From Beroe ovata (Eukaryota > Ctenophora > Nuda > Beroida > Beroidae): 23,384 nucleotides of DNA. The stretch lies in NCBI GenBank assembly GCA_946803715.1, contig CAMPET010000019.1:45135-68518 (forward strand), in the 5' to 3' direction. The position numbers and the translations under genes were made by a program. The stretch's first letter is position 1. The number at the start of each line of letters is the position of its first letter. The notes beneath the pieces were generated by a model. That model was not told where the DNA came from, made no database searches, and saw nothing but the letters and a program-made list of their open reading frames with translations. Shown piece by piece: positions 10,139-20,541 of this stretch.

Positions 10139-10276
10139 CACACACACACACACACACACANNNNNNNNNNNNNNNNNNNNNNNNNNNNNNNNNNNNNNNN
10201 NNNNNNNNNNNNNNNNNNNNNNNNNNNNNNNNNNNNNNNNNNNNNNNNNNNNNNNNNNNNNNNNNNNNNNNNNNNN

Positions 10277-10308
<32 letters not shown>
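10139..10308. repeat. (CA)n microsatellite with 116-nt assembly gap
   Basis: CA repeats at 10139-10160 and 10276-10308 flank a run of N at 10161-10276. The gap lies less than 100 bp upstream of the presumed ETS start codon, so part of the 5' UTR or promoter may be missing. Confidence 0.95.
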
Positions 10309-10310
<2 letters not shown>

Positions 10311-10394
10311 TTCTACACCCACCCTCTATACTGCATTTCCCCAACTCCCCGCCTTGTCTCCACCCTGTCTCCACACTCCTATAACTCTCTCTCT

Positions 10395-13300
10395 ATGGAA
10401 GGAGGCGGCGCCGACATGTCTAAAGTGGAGGAAGAGGATTGTGAGGTGGATGTTGAGGGAGTGGATCATTTACCCCGCATAGAAATCGTGCGAACAGAAC
10501 CGGGAACCGCGGAGAGTCTGCTCGCTCCGATTACCAGACCAAAAACTCCGATAACCATAACTTTTCCCTCCAAACGGACTTACAGCTCCAGAAACCCCAC
10601 GCTAAAACCACCTTCTCAGCCCACCACCAGAGTGCCCAAATCCGTCAAAACCATCCCAAAACCGCCGCCCACAGTGATCAGTATATCAGACGATGATGAC
10701 GATATTGAGGAAGTAAGCGTGAAGAAGGAGCCACTTATCACCCTCACGGCTGAAGATATTGAGGCTCAGATTAGGAAGGAAGCAGCCAAGTTTTTGTCCA
10801 AGAGTTTGGGCGGGCTCAATCCTCATCATTTAGAGATTCTTACCGAACAGAATATGTGGTTTAAACCATCCTTCATGTACGTGGCTCCCTCAGTACTTTA
10901 TATTGCCCATGTGGATTGCCCGACTCTTACTCACAGGATTCATACTCTGTGCGCTTGAGTGCTGCGCGCGAAATACTGAAGTTCAGTTTCTTTGTGTTTT
11001 TTACTAACCAAAGACTGATATCACGCCGTCCAACATCACTTCTAAATTCGGAAATTGGATCTGATCTAATCTCTCTTTCAGACAGAACAAGGCAGGGGCT
11101 GACGGCGGTGTGACGAAAAAGAGGAGAACTCAGCCGCCAAACTACCAGAATGACCAGAACGTATGTTTGTGTGTCGCTTCGTCATAAAGTTGCCTAGCAA
11201 CATTCGTCACTTAGCAACACTCGCGACTAAGCAGCATTTGTCTCCCAGGTTACGAAGAACTCCAGTGTTGGCGCCACTGAGTCTGACGTCAGACACGAAA
11301 GTGCAAGGTGTGAGGAGGGGACCCGAAGGAAGAGGAAATATGTGAGGAGAACAACCAAGGAAGGTAAGATTGGTTGTGGTGACAGCAAGTGGTGTCAGCT
11401 CAGAACGTGGTGGGAGCGAGTTGAAGAATGAGTGACAATGATCTGTGGTGCTACTTCCTTCTACCCCTCAGAGCAAATTGAGAACGGCACCGCACTATGG
11501 CAGTTCCTAATGAGAAAGTTGGCTGACAGACAATGCAGGAACTGGATCCGATGGACTGGCAATGATCTCGAGTTCAAGGTAATTGATCAGAAGGAGGCAG
11601 CTAAGCAGTGGGGTCTCGTCAAGAATAGAGCCAAGATGACCTTTGATAAGTTCTCACGATCCATGAGGTAAGACGATATTTCTAACTCCAATCTACATAC
11701 CTTTTTGTCATTGTGACAGTATCATCTAGAACGCAGATAGTGGATACCACCTCCGTTACCATGACTACCAGCTGCGTTACCATGGATACCATCTTCTCAG
11801 ATTCTACTACTCGAAGGGGATTCTGGTTCACAACCCGGACAAGCGGCTCACGTACATCTTCTGTCGACAGCCGCACGACGCCGTCTATACTGAGATGCTG
11901 GAGCGAGTGATCAAAACACTGCCGCCAAACACGCCACATTGTGGTGCAACGTGAGTGTTGCGTAGCAACTGCAGTTTGTGGTTGTTTGGTTTGCATTGTG
12001 GTGTTGTTCATGCTTGGTGTAGTTTGATCGTGTGTAGTTATCACTTATCGTTTTTGCCGAACTTTGTGCTTCTGTGTTGCGCGTCTACATGATTGTATGT
12101 TTGTTTGTCTGCGTGTTTGTTTGTCCACATGTTTGCGTTACAATACCCTCTCTCAGATGTATCAACCCTGAGTGTGATCATGAACTGATTAAACTTCACG
12201 TGAGAAAGAGAACAGTCAGACGGAGAGGTCGACCTATCCTCATTGATGCAACTAGGTGAGCGTCTCTCGATATCCAATACCAGAATCAAATTGGACTCTG
12301 AGTTCATATTTCCTATCTCCTCTATCAACTATCCCTACTTTGACCCCCCCATATTTGTACATTCCCTTCCCACTCCAAACTATTTTAACCTCATCTCTCT
12401 TCCCTCTCCGTCACTCTCTCATTTTCATTCTCCTGGGTGTTCATCACACATCCACTTCTATCCCTTCTCCTCCCTCAACCCCTCCTCCACCTCAGTCGGA
12501 GACCGGTTGACAGTGACGACGAGAGTCCCGACTCCCAGGGAATGATCCACGTAGACTCCGACAGTGAGCAGTATCACACCCGGAACATGACGAGATCACT
12601 GATTCCGGAGTATGTCCAAGTTCCGTTCCCGGCCGATCATCCGACATCTCCCGCCCCCTACCCTCCCTCTAACATGACTGGTAAGTTGTGATATTGGGTA
12701 AAGATTTCGTACCGTTGCACATTTTCAGGCCTCGGTTTCTGTTGACATGCCGTACAAGGATGCATAAATCTAGCAACATAAACTTATTTCGGTTTCCACT
12801 TTCAAGATAATTCCGTAGGTTAAATCCCTCCATTTTGTTTTCTGTTTCTAATAGTTTCTGACGTATTTTTCCAGATCCCAACTTCTGTCCGGCCACGCCC
12901 TACGCCCCAGAGTTCAGTCAGGAACAGGAGAGCTACTCTTCCTCCCCCATGGCGGCCCTTATTGCAGCTGCGTCACAGGTAAACACTGAAATAGTGGTGT
13001 TGTGGACTTGGGTGGAATTGAGGGGACTCTTCTTGAATTCGGAGTGTTAGAATGTATTTCCTCTTGCAGAGAATTGGCATTGATGAAAAATATTCTTTCT
13101 TATGTGCTCCCTTTTCTACTCAAACTTCCGTACAGACCACTATTACAGAAGTTGATTGCCTAATCACATTCTCCACGCAGGCGGTGGCCGTTCCGGTACC
13201 AGAACCTAACGTCTACTCCACCCTCGAACCAATGCAGCACCACTCTGAACCATCAAACCAGGCTGCAGCACCACAAACCACCATGACTGAGATCATGATG

Positions 13301-13816
13301 TCAGAGTATACGCCTGAGGGAACTTTCACCGGGCTTCAACCCGCAGAGGGGCAAGTAGAGGAGACGGGTGTGGAGAATGGGATTGATGAGAATTCCAATC
13401 CCGGGGGAGTGCAAAGGGGGCTGAGTTCTGCTCCCCTATTTGTGTACCCCACTGCAGAATACAGACCTGAGGAGAATGTTCTGGAAGACAAAGTAGAATT
13501 GGTCTCCAATGGGTTGAGTAACGGCCCGGTAACGCCAGAACAGATAGGACCAGTAGTAAACGGTGATGAGACACAACAACTATTTTCATCTGCAAACCCT
13601 GAGCCGCTTACGGACACTTTTCTTGACACCGCTCCTGCTTCTGACGCTACTCATATTGTCGACACCACTCCTGCCACTGACACCGCAATTGTTGACACTG
13701 TTCCATCGCAGTCTAGTGACCAACACACAGACTTGTCAAGTGAACCACTTTCGAATGGAATTAAGAAAGAAAATATGGAGCTAGGCGACACGTTGACTGA
13801 AAAAGAGGTGTCTTGA
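10395..13816 (+). CDS. ETS-domain transcription factor, nine exons
   Basis: Exons: 10395-10876, 11082-11160, 11249-11363, 11472-11667, 11801-11950, 12157-12255, 12496-12680, 12875-12978, 13181-13816. All phases agree and give 681 aa. The ETS winged-helix DNA-binding domain is at about residues 234-311: it starts LWQFL, has WTG and WGLVKNRAKM, and its recognition helix FSRSMRFYY keeps both GGA-contacting Arg residues. An intron splits the last Arg codon (R291). The N-terminal part is Pro/Thr-rich and has VISIS followed by five Asp (94-103), a SUMO-interacting-type motif, then VKKE (109-112), a SUMO acceptor consensus. Basic stretches KKRR and RRKRKYVRR (213-221) precede the domain and could be nuclear signals. 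After it come three Cys (338, 342, 347) and RRRGRP (362-367), an AT-hook-like core. The C-terminal 210 residues, all in the last exon, are acidic and low-complexity with VDTxP-type repeats, suggesting a transactivation region. No Pointed domain is seen. The ETS subfamily is unresolved. The 5' end is uncertain because of the nearby gap; M8 is an alternative start. Confidence 0.88.
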
Positions 13817-14735
13817 AAAAGCTTGCATGAAGAATTTTTAGCTTACATTAGTTAACAGCGTCAAATCCCGTTGTTTCTAAGCCATACAGTTGAATCAAGA
13901 GTTATATTAACTCTGTTAAACAAATGAAACAAGTTTAGTTTCGTTTAAATGTTGTTTGATGGTTTGTAGTTTGATAATCAAGGGTTTGTAAGCCATGGCT
14001 ATGTTGCATGATTCTTTTACCAAATACCAAATTTCTTGAAAAGCTGTGTATTCTATGCTTCAATATCTAACTGAATGTTGAACTTTATTCCTTTGCACGT
14101 ACCGCTTTCTGCCCTCATCAGCGCTTTGTGACATTTCGTTATCCAACGCGAAATAGCTTGACTTAGACATTCCTGCAGTTTCTTCATTCCGCTGCGAAAG
14201 CGCGGCGCGCGTGTTTAAAATCCAAATGAGACCCAGCCTCAATTTTGAACATGTAAAAGTCATCACTGAATGCTAGCGATCAAGTAAATGCGTTCAGTTG
14301 AGTAGCAAATATGAGGTGCAAAAACAGTATTTTCGTGAAGATATTCATAAATTTTGCACCGTCTACATTTTACACTGAAGAATTACCTGTTTTGCTAAAA
14401 TTTGAAAATTCTTGAGGATTAATGGTTCTAAGTGACATCCGGGGACAATCTAGTGTTGCTTCGACCTTATGTAGCAAGATTGAAGTGCTGGAAACTAGAA
14501 AAATGAGATTGTAGCCCTGAATCTTGTATTTGGCATATGCGCGGCTCAATCCAAGACGCTCGCAGCATTTCTCTCCAGCTTCAAATCGAGCGCTAAATAT
14601 TGTGCATATAAATAATCGGTCGATTGTATTATGTTAATGAGTTCTATTGTTTCTGTTTATCCCAATGAGAACCCCGTACGAAGTGTCCCGAAACTGTTGA
14701 TTTTGTCTCCTTAGAGCAATTATCATTAGGTTTAC
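13817..14735. other. ETS 3' region and MESH1 upstream region
   Basis: AT-rich non-coding sequence. No canonical AATAAA is seen; ATAAATAA occurs at about 14608. A GC-rich patch (GCGCGGCGCGCG) lies near 14198-14212. A pyrimidine tract ending in TTAG at 14714 could be a 5' UTR splice acceptor for the downstream gene. Confidence 0.45.
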
Positions 14736-15302
14736 ATGTCCATAACAAGAATGAGTGGTGAAAAGGATCTAATCAGAGCGATTAACTTCGCCTGCTTAAA
14801 GCACACCGACCAAAGACGGAAGAATGCAGCTCAAACACCTTACATCAATCACCCCGTGGGTGTGATGCATATTCTCAGTCACGAAGGAGGGGTTTCCGAT
14901 ATTCCAACGCTTATTGGAGCTGTACTACACGATACAGTAGAGGATACAGACACAAGTTTTGATGAGATTACCCACGAATTTGGCGATGAAGTTACTGGGA
15001 TTGTGAAGGAAGTTACCGATGACAAAAGCCTGCCTAAAGCGGAGCGAAAGAGGCTGCAAGTCGTCAATGCACCTCACAAGAGTCACAAAGCGAAGCTGGT
15101 TAAATTGGGAGATAAGTTGTACAATTTGCGAGATTTGAGCAAGGAAACACCGCAAGGTTGGACTGAAGAGAGGGTGAAGGAGTATAGGATTTGGGCGAGT
15201 CAAGTGTGTAGTGGGTTAGTAGGAACTAATGAGGCGTTGGAGAACCTCCTCAAAGAGGAATTGGAGTCTCATGGAGTAGAGTTTCCTGTCAGTGAGAAAT
15301 GA
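14736..15302 (+). CDS. HDDC3: MESH1/HDDC3-type HD-domain pyrophosphohydrolase
   Basis: A single open exon of 188 aa (human HDDC3 is about 179). This metazoan relative of the SpoT hydrolase domain removes the 3' pyrophosphate of ppGpp using Mn2+ and, in animals, dephosphorylates NADPH. HD-domain motifs are intact: YINHP (His39), the LHDTVEDTD block (His65, Asp66, Glu69, Asp70), and KLGDKLYNLRD with the metal-binding Asp126. The blocks VTDDKSLPKAERKRLQV and APHKSHKAKLVKL match the animal form closely, so this is the MESH1 group and not a long bacterial RelA/SpoT. No synthetase, TGS or ACT domain is present. Start: ATG 14736 is the first in frame; Met6 at 14751 gives a length closer to the family and may be the real start. 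There is no intron, unlike its neighbours. The stop is 372 bp before the PRDX6 start, on the same strand. Confidence 0.93.
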   Translation: MSITRMSGEKDLIRAINFACLKHTDQRRKNAAQTPYINHPVGVMHILSHEGGVSDIPTLIGAVLHDTVEDTDTSFDEITHEFGDEVTGIVKEVTDDKSLPKAERKRLQVVNAPHKSHKAKLVKLGDKLYNLRDLSKETPQGWTEERVKEYRIWASQVCSGLVGTNEALENLLKEELESHGVEFPVSEK

Positions 15303-15674
15303 ATATACCAAGGAAATGGAAGCACCACAGCTAGTGCTAGTTCATGCGAGAATTTTTAGGTTTTGCTAATGATAGTTGTAAATATGTGTACAGATAAGAA
15401 CAAAAGCAAAACTGCTACTTGTTTTTAGTGCTTGATAAGTTTTGCTATTTGCCAATACAGGTCGCTAACTACATATAATAACTATTGAGCTGCTTACGCA
15501 CGTAAATACACGCAGATTACAAAACCATAACACAATTTCACAATTTCTTCCTCTTTTCCTTGCTTATCTAGAACAATCCACTCTTTGATTTCACACTTTG
15601 GCTTTCAATAATCCAATTCCTCCAATCTAACCAATCCCATCATATTTTAGGAAAGTCTTCTTCTTGTTACAACC

Positions 15675-18600
15675 ATGAAGCTTGGTGACGTGTTTCCCGA
15701 TGAGTCTGTCCAAACATCTGCAGGTTACCATAGGAACCACTGAACCGTGTAAACTCATTCACGAACATCTGGTGATAGGCATAATGTCCTAGAATATGCA
15801 GTATGTTCTATAATGTGTTGTACCATGAGGTGTTAACTCACTCTCACACACGGAATATTGAGGTGTAGGTTAAACACTGCATCTGAGACTGTGTACAGTT
15901 GCACATGTGTTGGTACTTCATTATGTCTGTTATCCAGAAATACACAACATATCACTTCTCCCCTCACCCCGCAAAGGCCCCCTTCTCTCTCCCTCAGGAC
16001 CGCTCAGTCTCCATTCCTATTTCGGGGACAGCTGGGGCATCTTCTTCACCCACCCTGCCGACTTCACTCCAGTCTGCACCACTGAGCTTAGCATGGTCGA
16101 GAAGATGGCCCCAGAATTCGCCAAGCGAGGTGAGCATTCTCCGATAAGAAGAATGAGAAGAAATGATTCGCAACCGAGAAAATTAGATCGATTTTTCTGA
16201 CGCCGCTCGGCACTCACCCCTCCTCCAACCCTAAAATTTTTTCGTGAAAAGCTTCTAACTTTCTTAGAGATTGTTAGCTGAGCTGTGATTTATTCTTGGT
16301 AGAAGGGAAATTCTACCAGAACAATCGGTGATGACGTGACTTTACTGATGTCAGAATCAGGAATTCTGACAGTGATGTCAGCTGATGGATGGGGTGACTT
16401 CCCCTTCCCACCGAAATTCAAGCCGTTTATCGCTCGTATTTCTTGGGTATTGTAACCCTACACCCAGGTGGAAAAGGTCTCAGAAGAAGAAATACCTAAT
16501 TTACCTCCGCAGGAAGACCGTTACGATATCAGTGACGGTCTATTATCTGTTCATTATTCTGTAGATAAGTTCATCTGTAGAGGGGTTACCCTCCCCTCTT
16601 TTCAATGACGTCATTCATTGTGACGTCATTCCCTTGCTGAGGTTTCAGCATATTTTACAATACAATGGAACAATCTGGAATTGGGGGAGTGGGAGGTTAA
16701 GTGTCTCTTACCCGATAAAATGTAGGGAGACTTCACCCCCCTCACACACAGATAAACCAGTGACCAGATGTCATGTAATTATTCCTTATAAGGAATAACC
16801 CTCTCTCTCAGATGTGAAGATGATCGCACTGTCGTGTAACAGTGTGACTGATCACCAAGCTTGGAGCAAGGATATCCTGAAACACGGGTCTCACACTGGA
16901 GCTGAACTCTCCTACCCGATTATTGAGGATCCCAACCGCGATCTTGCTGTCAAATACGGTGAGTAGTTGGAGATCATGTGGAATTGACATGTGTAGGGTC
17001 CAAAAATTGTGGGATATTTTCCTTCAAAACCGCTTTTTTGCGCCTTCTATCGATCGAAGTTTACTGCTTCAAGATTCGAGCAACGGGATCTGCGCTGCAA
17101 ACTTTTGACTGCTTTCGTTTTTTGGGACGTTTTTTGGTCGTATGTCAGCATTGGATGTGCTGGTGTCAATGACTAATGAGTTAACGTGCAGCTTATGCTG
17201 CTTTCATGTGCTTCGTAATGTGTTCATGAAGATTTGATTATTACCAAATATGGAATAATTTGAAGAAGTAGTAGTGCGATTGCACTTAGTTCCGAGTCTT
17301 GTCAGACGACTGGGTCCTGAGAGATCTGACTCCTAGAGAGAATTTTCTAGAAAACTCGACATTCTTTCCCCTCCCTCAATAATATCTGCTGACATTGGTC
17401 TCACGGAGAAACTTATCAATAAGTACCTATTAATACCCTGATATCAGTAATCTGATTGGCTGAGTAATGGGCGTATTAGTCACGTGTTTTCACTAGCCAA
17501 TAGGAAGTCAGTATATCAGCGAGGGTTTGAATTAACTCACTCAGAATGTAGAAACCGAAATTCTACTCAGTATAGGGTTTTGTGAGAGGGTCTTACACAA
17601 AACCTAATCATCCCAATGATGAGTCACACAGGGGCAAGTCTTGTGATGTTTGAGTCTGTTCTAGAAGATAAACGTGAAAATTGAGTATGAATTCTCTCTG
17701 TAAGCCATACATTGGACATCCCCACGTATTTAATAGCTTCCCAACAAACAATGGAAATCTATCGTGTACATGATTGTTACACTATCCCATAATCACTGAT
17801 CAGTGGTAATGATTAACATCTACCTGAGGTTTAGATGTATCCGGTCCTGAGTAGTGTGCTGATAACACAATAATATGTGAGTCTGGCCACTGGTTATCAA
17901 TTTGTGTATCTATCAGATTTTGAGTTTATCCGCATCGTAAGATGTGCAGCTGATGTCACGGAGATTTGGAATTGACGTAGCGCGCGGGGACAATCCCATG
18001 CAGTTTAAGCCGCGCGCTGTGCTTTTTATGAGCGCGGCGCGCCAATTTTGCGTAAAATGCAAAAGTGAAGACTTTTGGATATTCAAATTATTCGCCGATG
18101 ACCATGGTAATGAGTAATGACGTATCACTTCGTTTATGTTAAACAGTGATACACTCTTTATGAACTTATGAAGAACTCCGTGTTCATTAATTACCACGTC
18201 CCTTTTAACGAGTAATTACCAATCCTAATTAAATTCACTGACATTCGATATTTCGTGGTCCCAATGCTCTGTGACCACGCCCTATGCCAGTTCTGTCACG
18301 GGCTTAGGCAAAATTGATAACTGACATTTCCAGGCGAATGAATAAGCCGCGTTTATTTGATATAATATCAATTGATAACGTCGGTTGAAAATTGAAAACC
18401 CCCGCAGGCATGATCGATCCCGATGAGAAAGACGCTGCCGGACTCCCGCTTACCGCCCGGGCAGTGTTCATCATCGGACCCGACAAGAAGTTGAAACTCT
18501 CCCTCCTCTACCCAGCCACCACAGGCAGGAATTTTGATGAGATCCTCAGAGTGATTGATAGTCTCAAACTTACCGCTTATAAAAAGGTGATTATAGAGCG

Positions 18601-18855
18601 CAAAATTCTGATTGAGCTGCAGGAAATGAATGAAGTTTTCCAAATATTTTTCTGTTATCATTTGTCCATCATGAGTTTCCTATCACCTCTGATCTATCCT
18701 AGGTGGCGACCCCTGCTAACTGGCAGTCCGGTGGAGACTGCATGGTCCTGCCCTCTGTGAAGGGAGATGAGTGTACCAAGCTTTTCCCCAACATGAGAAT
18801 TGAGGAGGTTCCATCCGGCAAGCAATACATGAGATTCACACCTCAGCCAGAATAG
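15675..18855 (+). CDS. PRDX6: Peroxiredoxin 6 (1-Cys), five exons
   Basis: Exons: 15675-15723, 15998-16129, 16812-16958, 18408-18586, 18703-18855. They join in phase to 219 aa (human 224). It is a cytosolic 1-Cys peroxiredoxin that reduces H2O2 and phospholipid hydroperoxides; mammalian orthologues also have acidic phospholipase A2 activity. The peroxidatic Cys43 sits in DFTPVCTTE, and the supporting His35 and Arg127 (TAR) are present. The lipase motif GDSWG (Ser28), with His22 and the Asp in GPDKKL (Asp135), reproduces the human H26/S32/D140 triad. The C-terminal extension typical of Prx6 ([19 protein letters not shown], then [12 protein letters not shown]) is complete. The first exon is short (MKLGDVFP...), which fits the family's LLLGDVAP start. 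Intron 3 (about 1.45 kb) is the longest and carries inverted-repeat elements. Nothing is missing or broken. Confidence 0.96.
16297..16599. repeat. Short hairpins in PRDX6 intron 2
   Basis: Three small inverted repeats: TGGTAGAA/TTCTACCA (16297-16318), GTCAGAAT/ATTCTGAC (around 16350-16370) and AGAGGGG/CCCCTCT (16579-16599). Each has 7-8 bp arms and a short loop. Confidence 0.6.
16606..16628. promoter_or_regulatory. Paired CRE-type sites in PRDX6 intron 2
   Basis: Two exact TGACGTCA palindromes at 16606-16613 and 16621-16628, 15 bp apart. A related TGACGTGA lies near 16333. TGACGTCA is the full cAMP-response element bound by CREB/ATF factors. Function here is inferred from motif only. Confidence 0.45.
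17438..17519. repeat. Inverted CCAAT boxes around an E-box, PRDX6 intron 3
   Basis: The left arm 17438-17461 begins CTGATAT and ends ATTGGCT. The right arm 17495-17519 begins AGCCAAT and ends ATATCAG. The two ends of each arm are complementary while the middles are weakly matched. The spacer contains CACGTG at 17481. The two CCAAT boxes face opposite ways around the E-box. Confidence 0.55.
17979..18018. repeat. GC-rich inverted repeat (AGCGCGCGG/CCGCGCGCT)
   Basis: Nine-bp perfect arms at 17979-17987 and 18010-18018 around a 22-nt spacer with CAAT and CCATGCA. It shares arm sequence and spacer words with 6714-6757. Another GCGCGGCGCGCC follows at about 18031. Confidence 0.65.
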
Positions 18856-18996
18856 ATGTGTTCCCGCGCTGCGTGACCCAAATACTCCGCGCGCGCTGCG
18901 CGTCTCCGTCGTCTTTCTACGACTTTTCAGTTCACTGAGTAGAATAGGGGCGCGCAACGTGTGCACAAATAGATGAATATTGTGGAACGAGCCGCG

Positions 18997-19085
18997 CGCA
19001 GCGTTGTCAGCAGTCTGTATGCGTAATGCGCGGCATTGTCAGCAGCCTGCGTGCAGCATTGTTAGCAGTCTCCGTGCGCGGTCGG
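18997..19085 (+). repeat. Three short direct repeats, GC-rich
   Basis: The word GC(G/A)TTGT(C/T)AGCAG(T/C)CT occurs three times within about 75 bp, starting near 19001, 19033 and 19056, with TGCGCG-type sequence between. It lies 150 bp after the PRDX6 stop, so it may be in the 3' UTR. Confidence 0.65.
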
Positions 19086-19492
19086 AAGCATGTCAGGACT
19101 TCATCGTGATGTTTGGATATGACTCTTTCCTCTAATTTCAGCGAAAGTGAATTACAACCCCCTTTTCCCCCAGTTTAAATGAGTTTTCCCCTCTATTCTT
19201 TTTTTTTCAAAGTTCGCTAGTAAGATAGACCCAGATCTGGTGCCCAGATTCTATCTCGATTATACATGTTCAATTATTTTAAGTTTTTTCTTTAAATTGG
19301 TTAAAAAACCCTTTTTAAAACAAGTCCTCATTTTCTCCTATGTGATTGAATTAGATCCAGCCAAACACAATCAACTTCAGACGATATAGAGTCAAACTCA
19401 TAGAATAGTGATGCCAGAACAACCTCCCTTCTATTTCTTTGACTGAAGTGTAAAGTAGTCAATAGTGATTGTAGATGTTGTGGCCTCCAGTA

Positions 19493-19554
19493 AAAACGAT
19501 CCTCACTTATCCAGAAGTGTCCATAACATAGCTATGATTATTGTGGATCGTTTT
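19493..19554. repeat. Hairpin with 12-bp stem
   Basis: AAAACGATCC(T)CAC at 19493-19506 pairs with GTGGATCGTTTT at 19543-19554, with one bulged base. Inside the loop is CATAGCTATG, itself a perfect palindrome. Fold size resembles a small structured RNA, but no expression evidence exists. Confidence 0.55.
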
Positions 19555-20541
19555 AAAGCGGAAAACCTTAAGCTCTTAGCTCAGCATTGGCTCTAAGACC
19601 ATACATTTGGACCTCGAAAGTAGTTTTGTAGATTGTACAGCATTCCCTGGCCATAAAGCATGACCACTCTCTGCCAAGACACAGTCATATGAACTATGAA
19701 GAAAACCACAGCGCTTTTGTCCGGGTCGCAAAATAAAGCAATCGTGTACGCACTGCGCGCAAAGGAAAAGGTAATCGCGCGTGCGCCGAAGTCGCAGATT
19801 CAACAGTTTAGACTGCGACGTGTGCCAGAGTGAGAACTTGTGTCAGATTATGAAAGTATACCAATGTTTCCAAATTAAGATTCATCCCCACTCCTTTCCA
19901 ATCACTTAAACGTACAGGATTCCAAGTTCAGGGGACAAATAATACGCCAATTTAGCTAGAGTAATGTTCTCAGACAAAAACAGGTCACATATCGCAAGAT
20001 ACACTTAACAAATAAGCATATATGATCACATTGAAATTCTAGGAAAGGGTCACACTTAAGCTTATCACCTAGAATCCATTAAAATGAAATAAAGGGTGGA
20101 TGAGAAAAGGCTAGACTCCATAATATTATGATAGAAACAAATAGAATTTCGAGCCTCAGTATGATAATTTGATGGAAACAATATCTTGTGCGAGTCATTG
20201 CTACTCATTTTTCATAACTACCCCCTATCTATCATCACTGGTAAGAACACTTACAGCGCTAACAGCATGGCTTGTACTGACTTTTGCACTAGAGCTTTGC
20301 AATGACACTTTTCTTGAGCTTGACCGGCTACCATTCAGCTGGAGCTCTATTAGCGCTGAAAATAGGGTGTCAAATGAGATTGTAAAAAAGTGGGAGGTGT
20401 CAAAAATTGATAGGGAGAAACAGTCAAGTGTGGTTAAGTGGCGTCTGGGTACTGTCGTCGAGAGGTGGTGTCAACACAGAATGGTGTCAATGGTATGAAT
20501 GTGAAGTGGTGTCAAGGATGCGTTAGAGCAATGATGTGCTG

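Larger units (their letters stand above)
18856..20541. other. Non-coding region between PRDX6 and GPCR
   Basis: This is convergent intergenic space: PRDX6 ends rightward at 18855 and the GPCR ends leftward at 20542. It contains GCGCGC-rich patches to about 19080, the hairpin at 19493, another GCGCGC patch near 19755 and AATAAA at 19732 and about 20088 on the + strand. A short + strand open frame at 20169 has no family features. Confidence 0.5.

Noticed and set aside
10038-10482. Open frames crossing the N gap on both strands
   Set aside because: They exist only because CA repeats and N bases contain no readable stop.
13326-13629. Minus-strand frames opposite the last ETS exon
   Set aside because: They are shadows of the + strand coding frame, which is tied by phase to eight upstream exons.
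14879-15203. Minus-strand frames within MESH1
   Set aside because: The + strand has intact HD-domain catalytic motifs; the reverse frames have none.
14736-15302. Recent bacterial gene transfer for the MESH1 gene
   Set aside because: Blocks such as ERKRLQV and APHKSHKAKLVKL match the animal MESH1 form; lack of introns alone is weak evidence.
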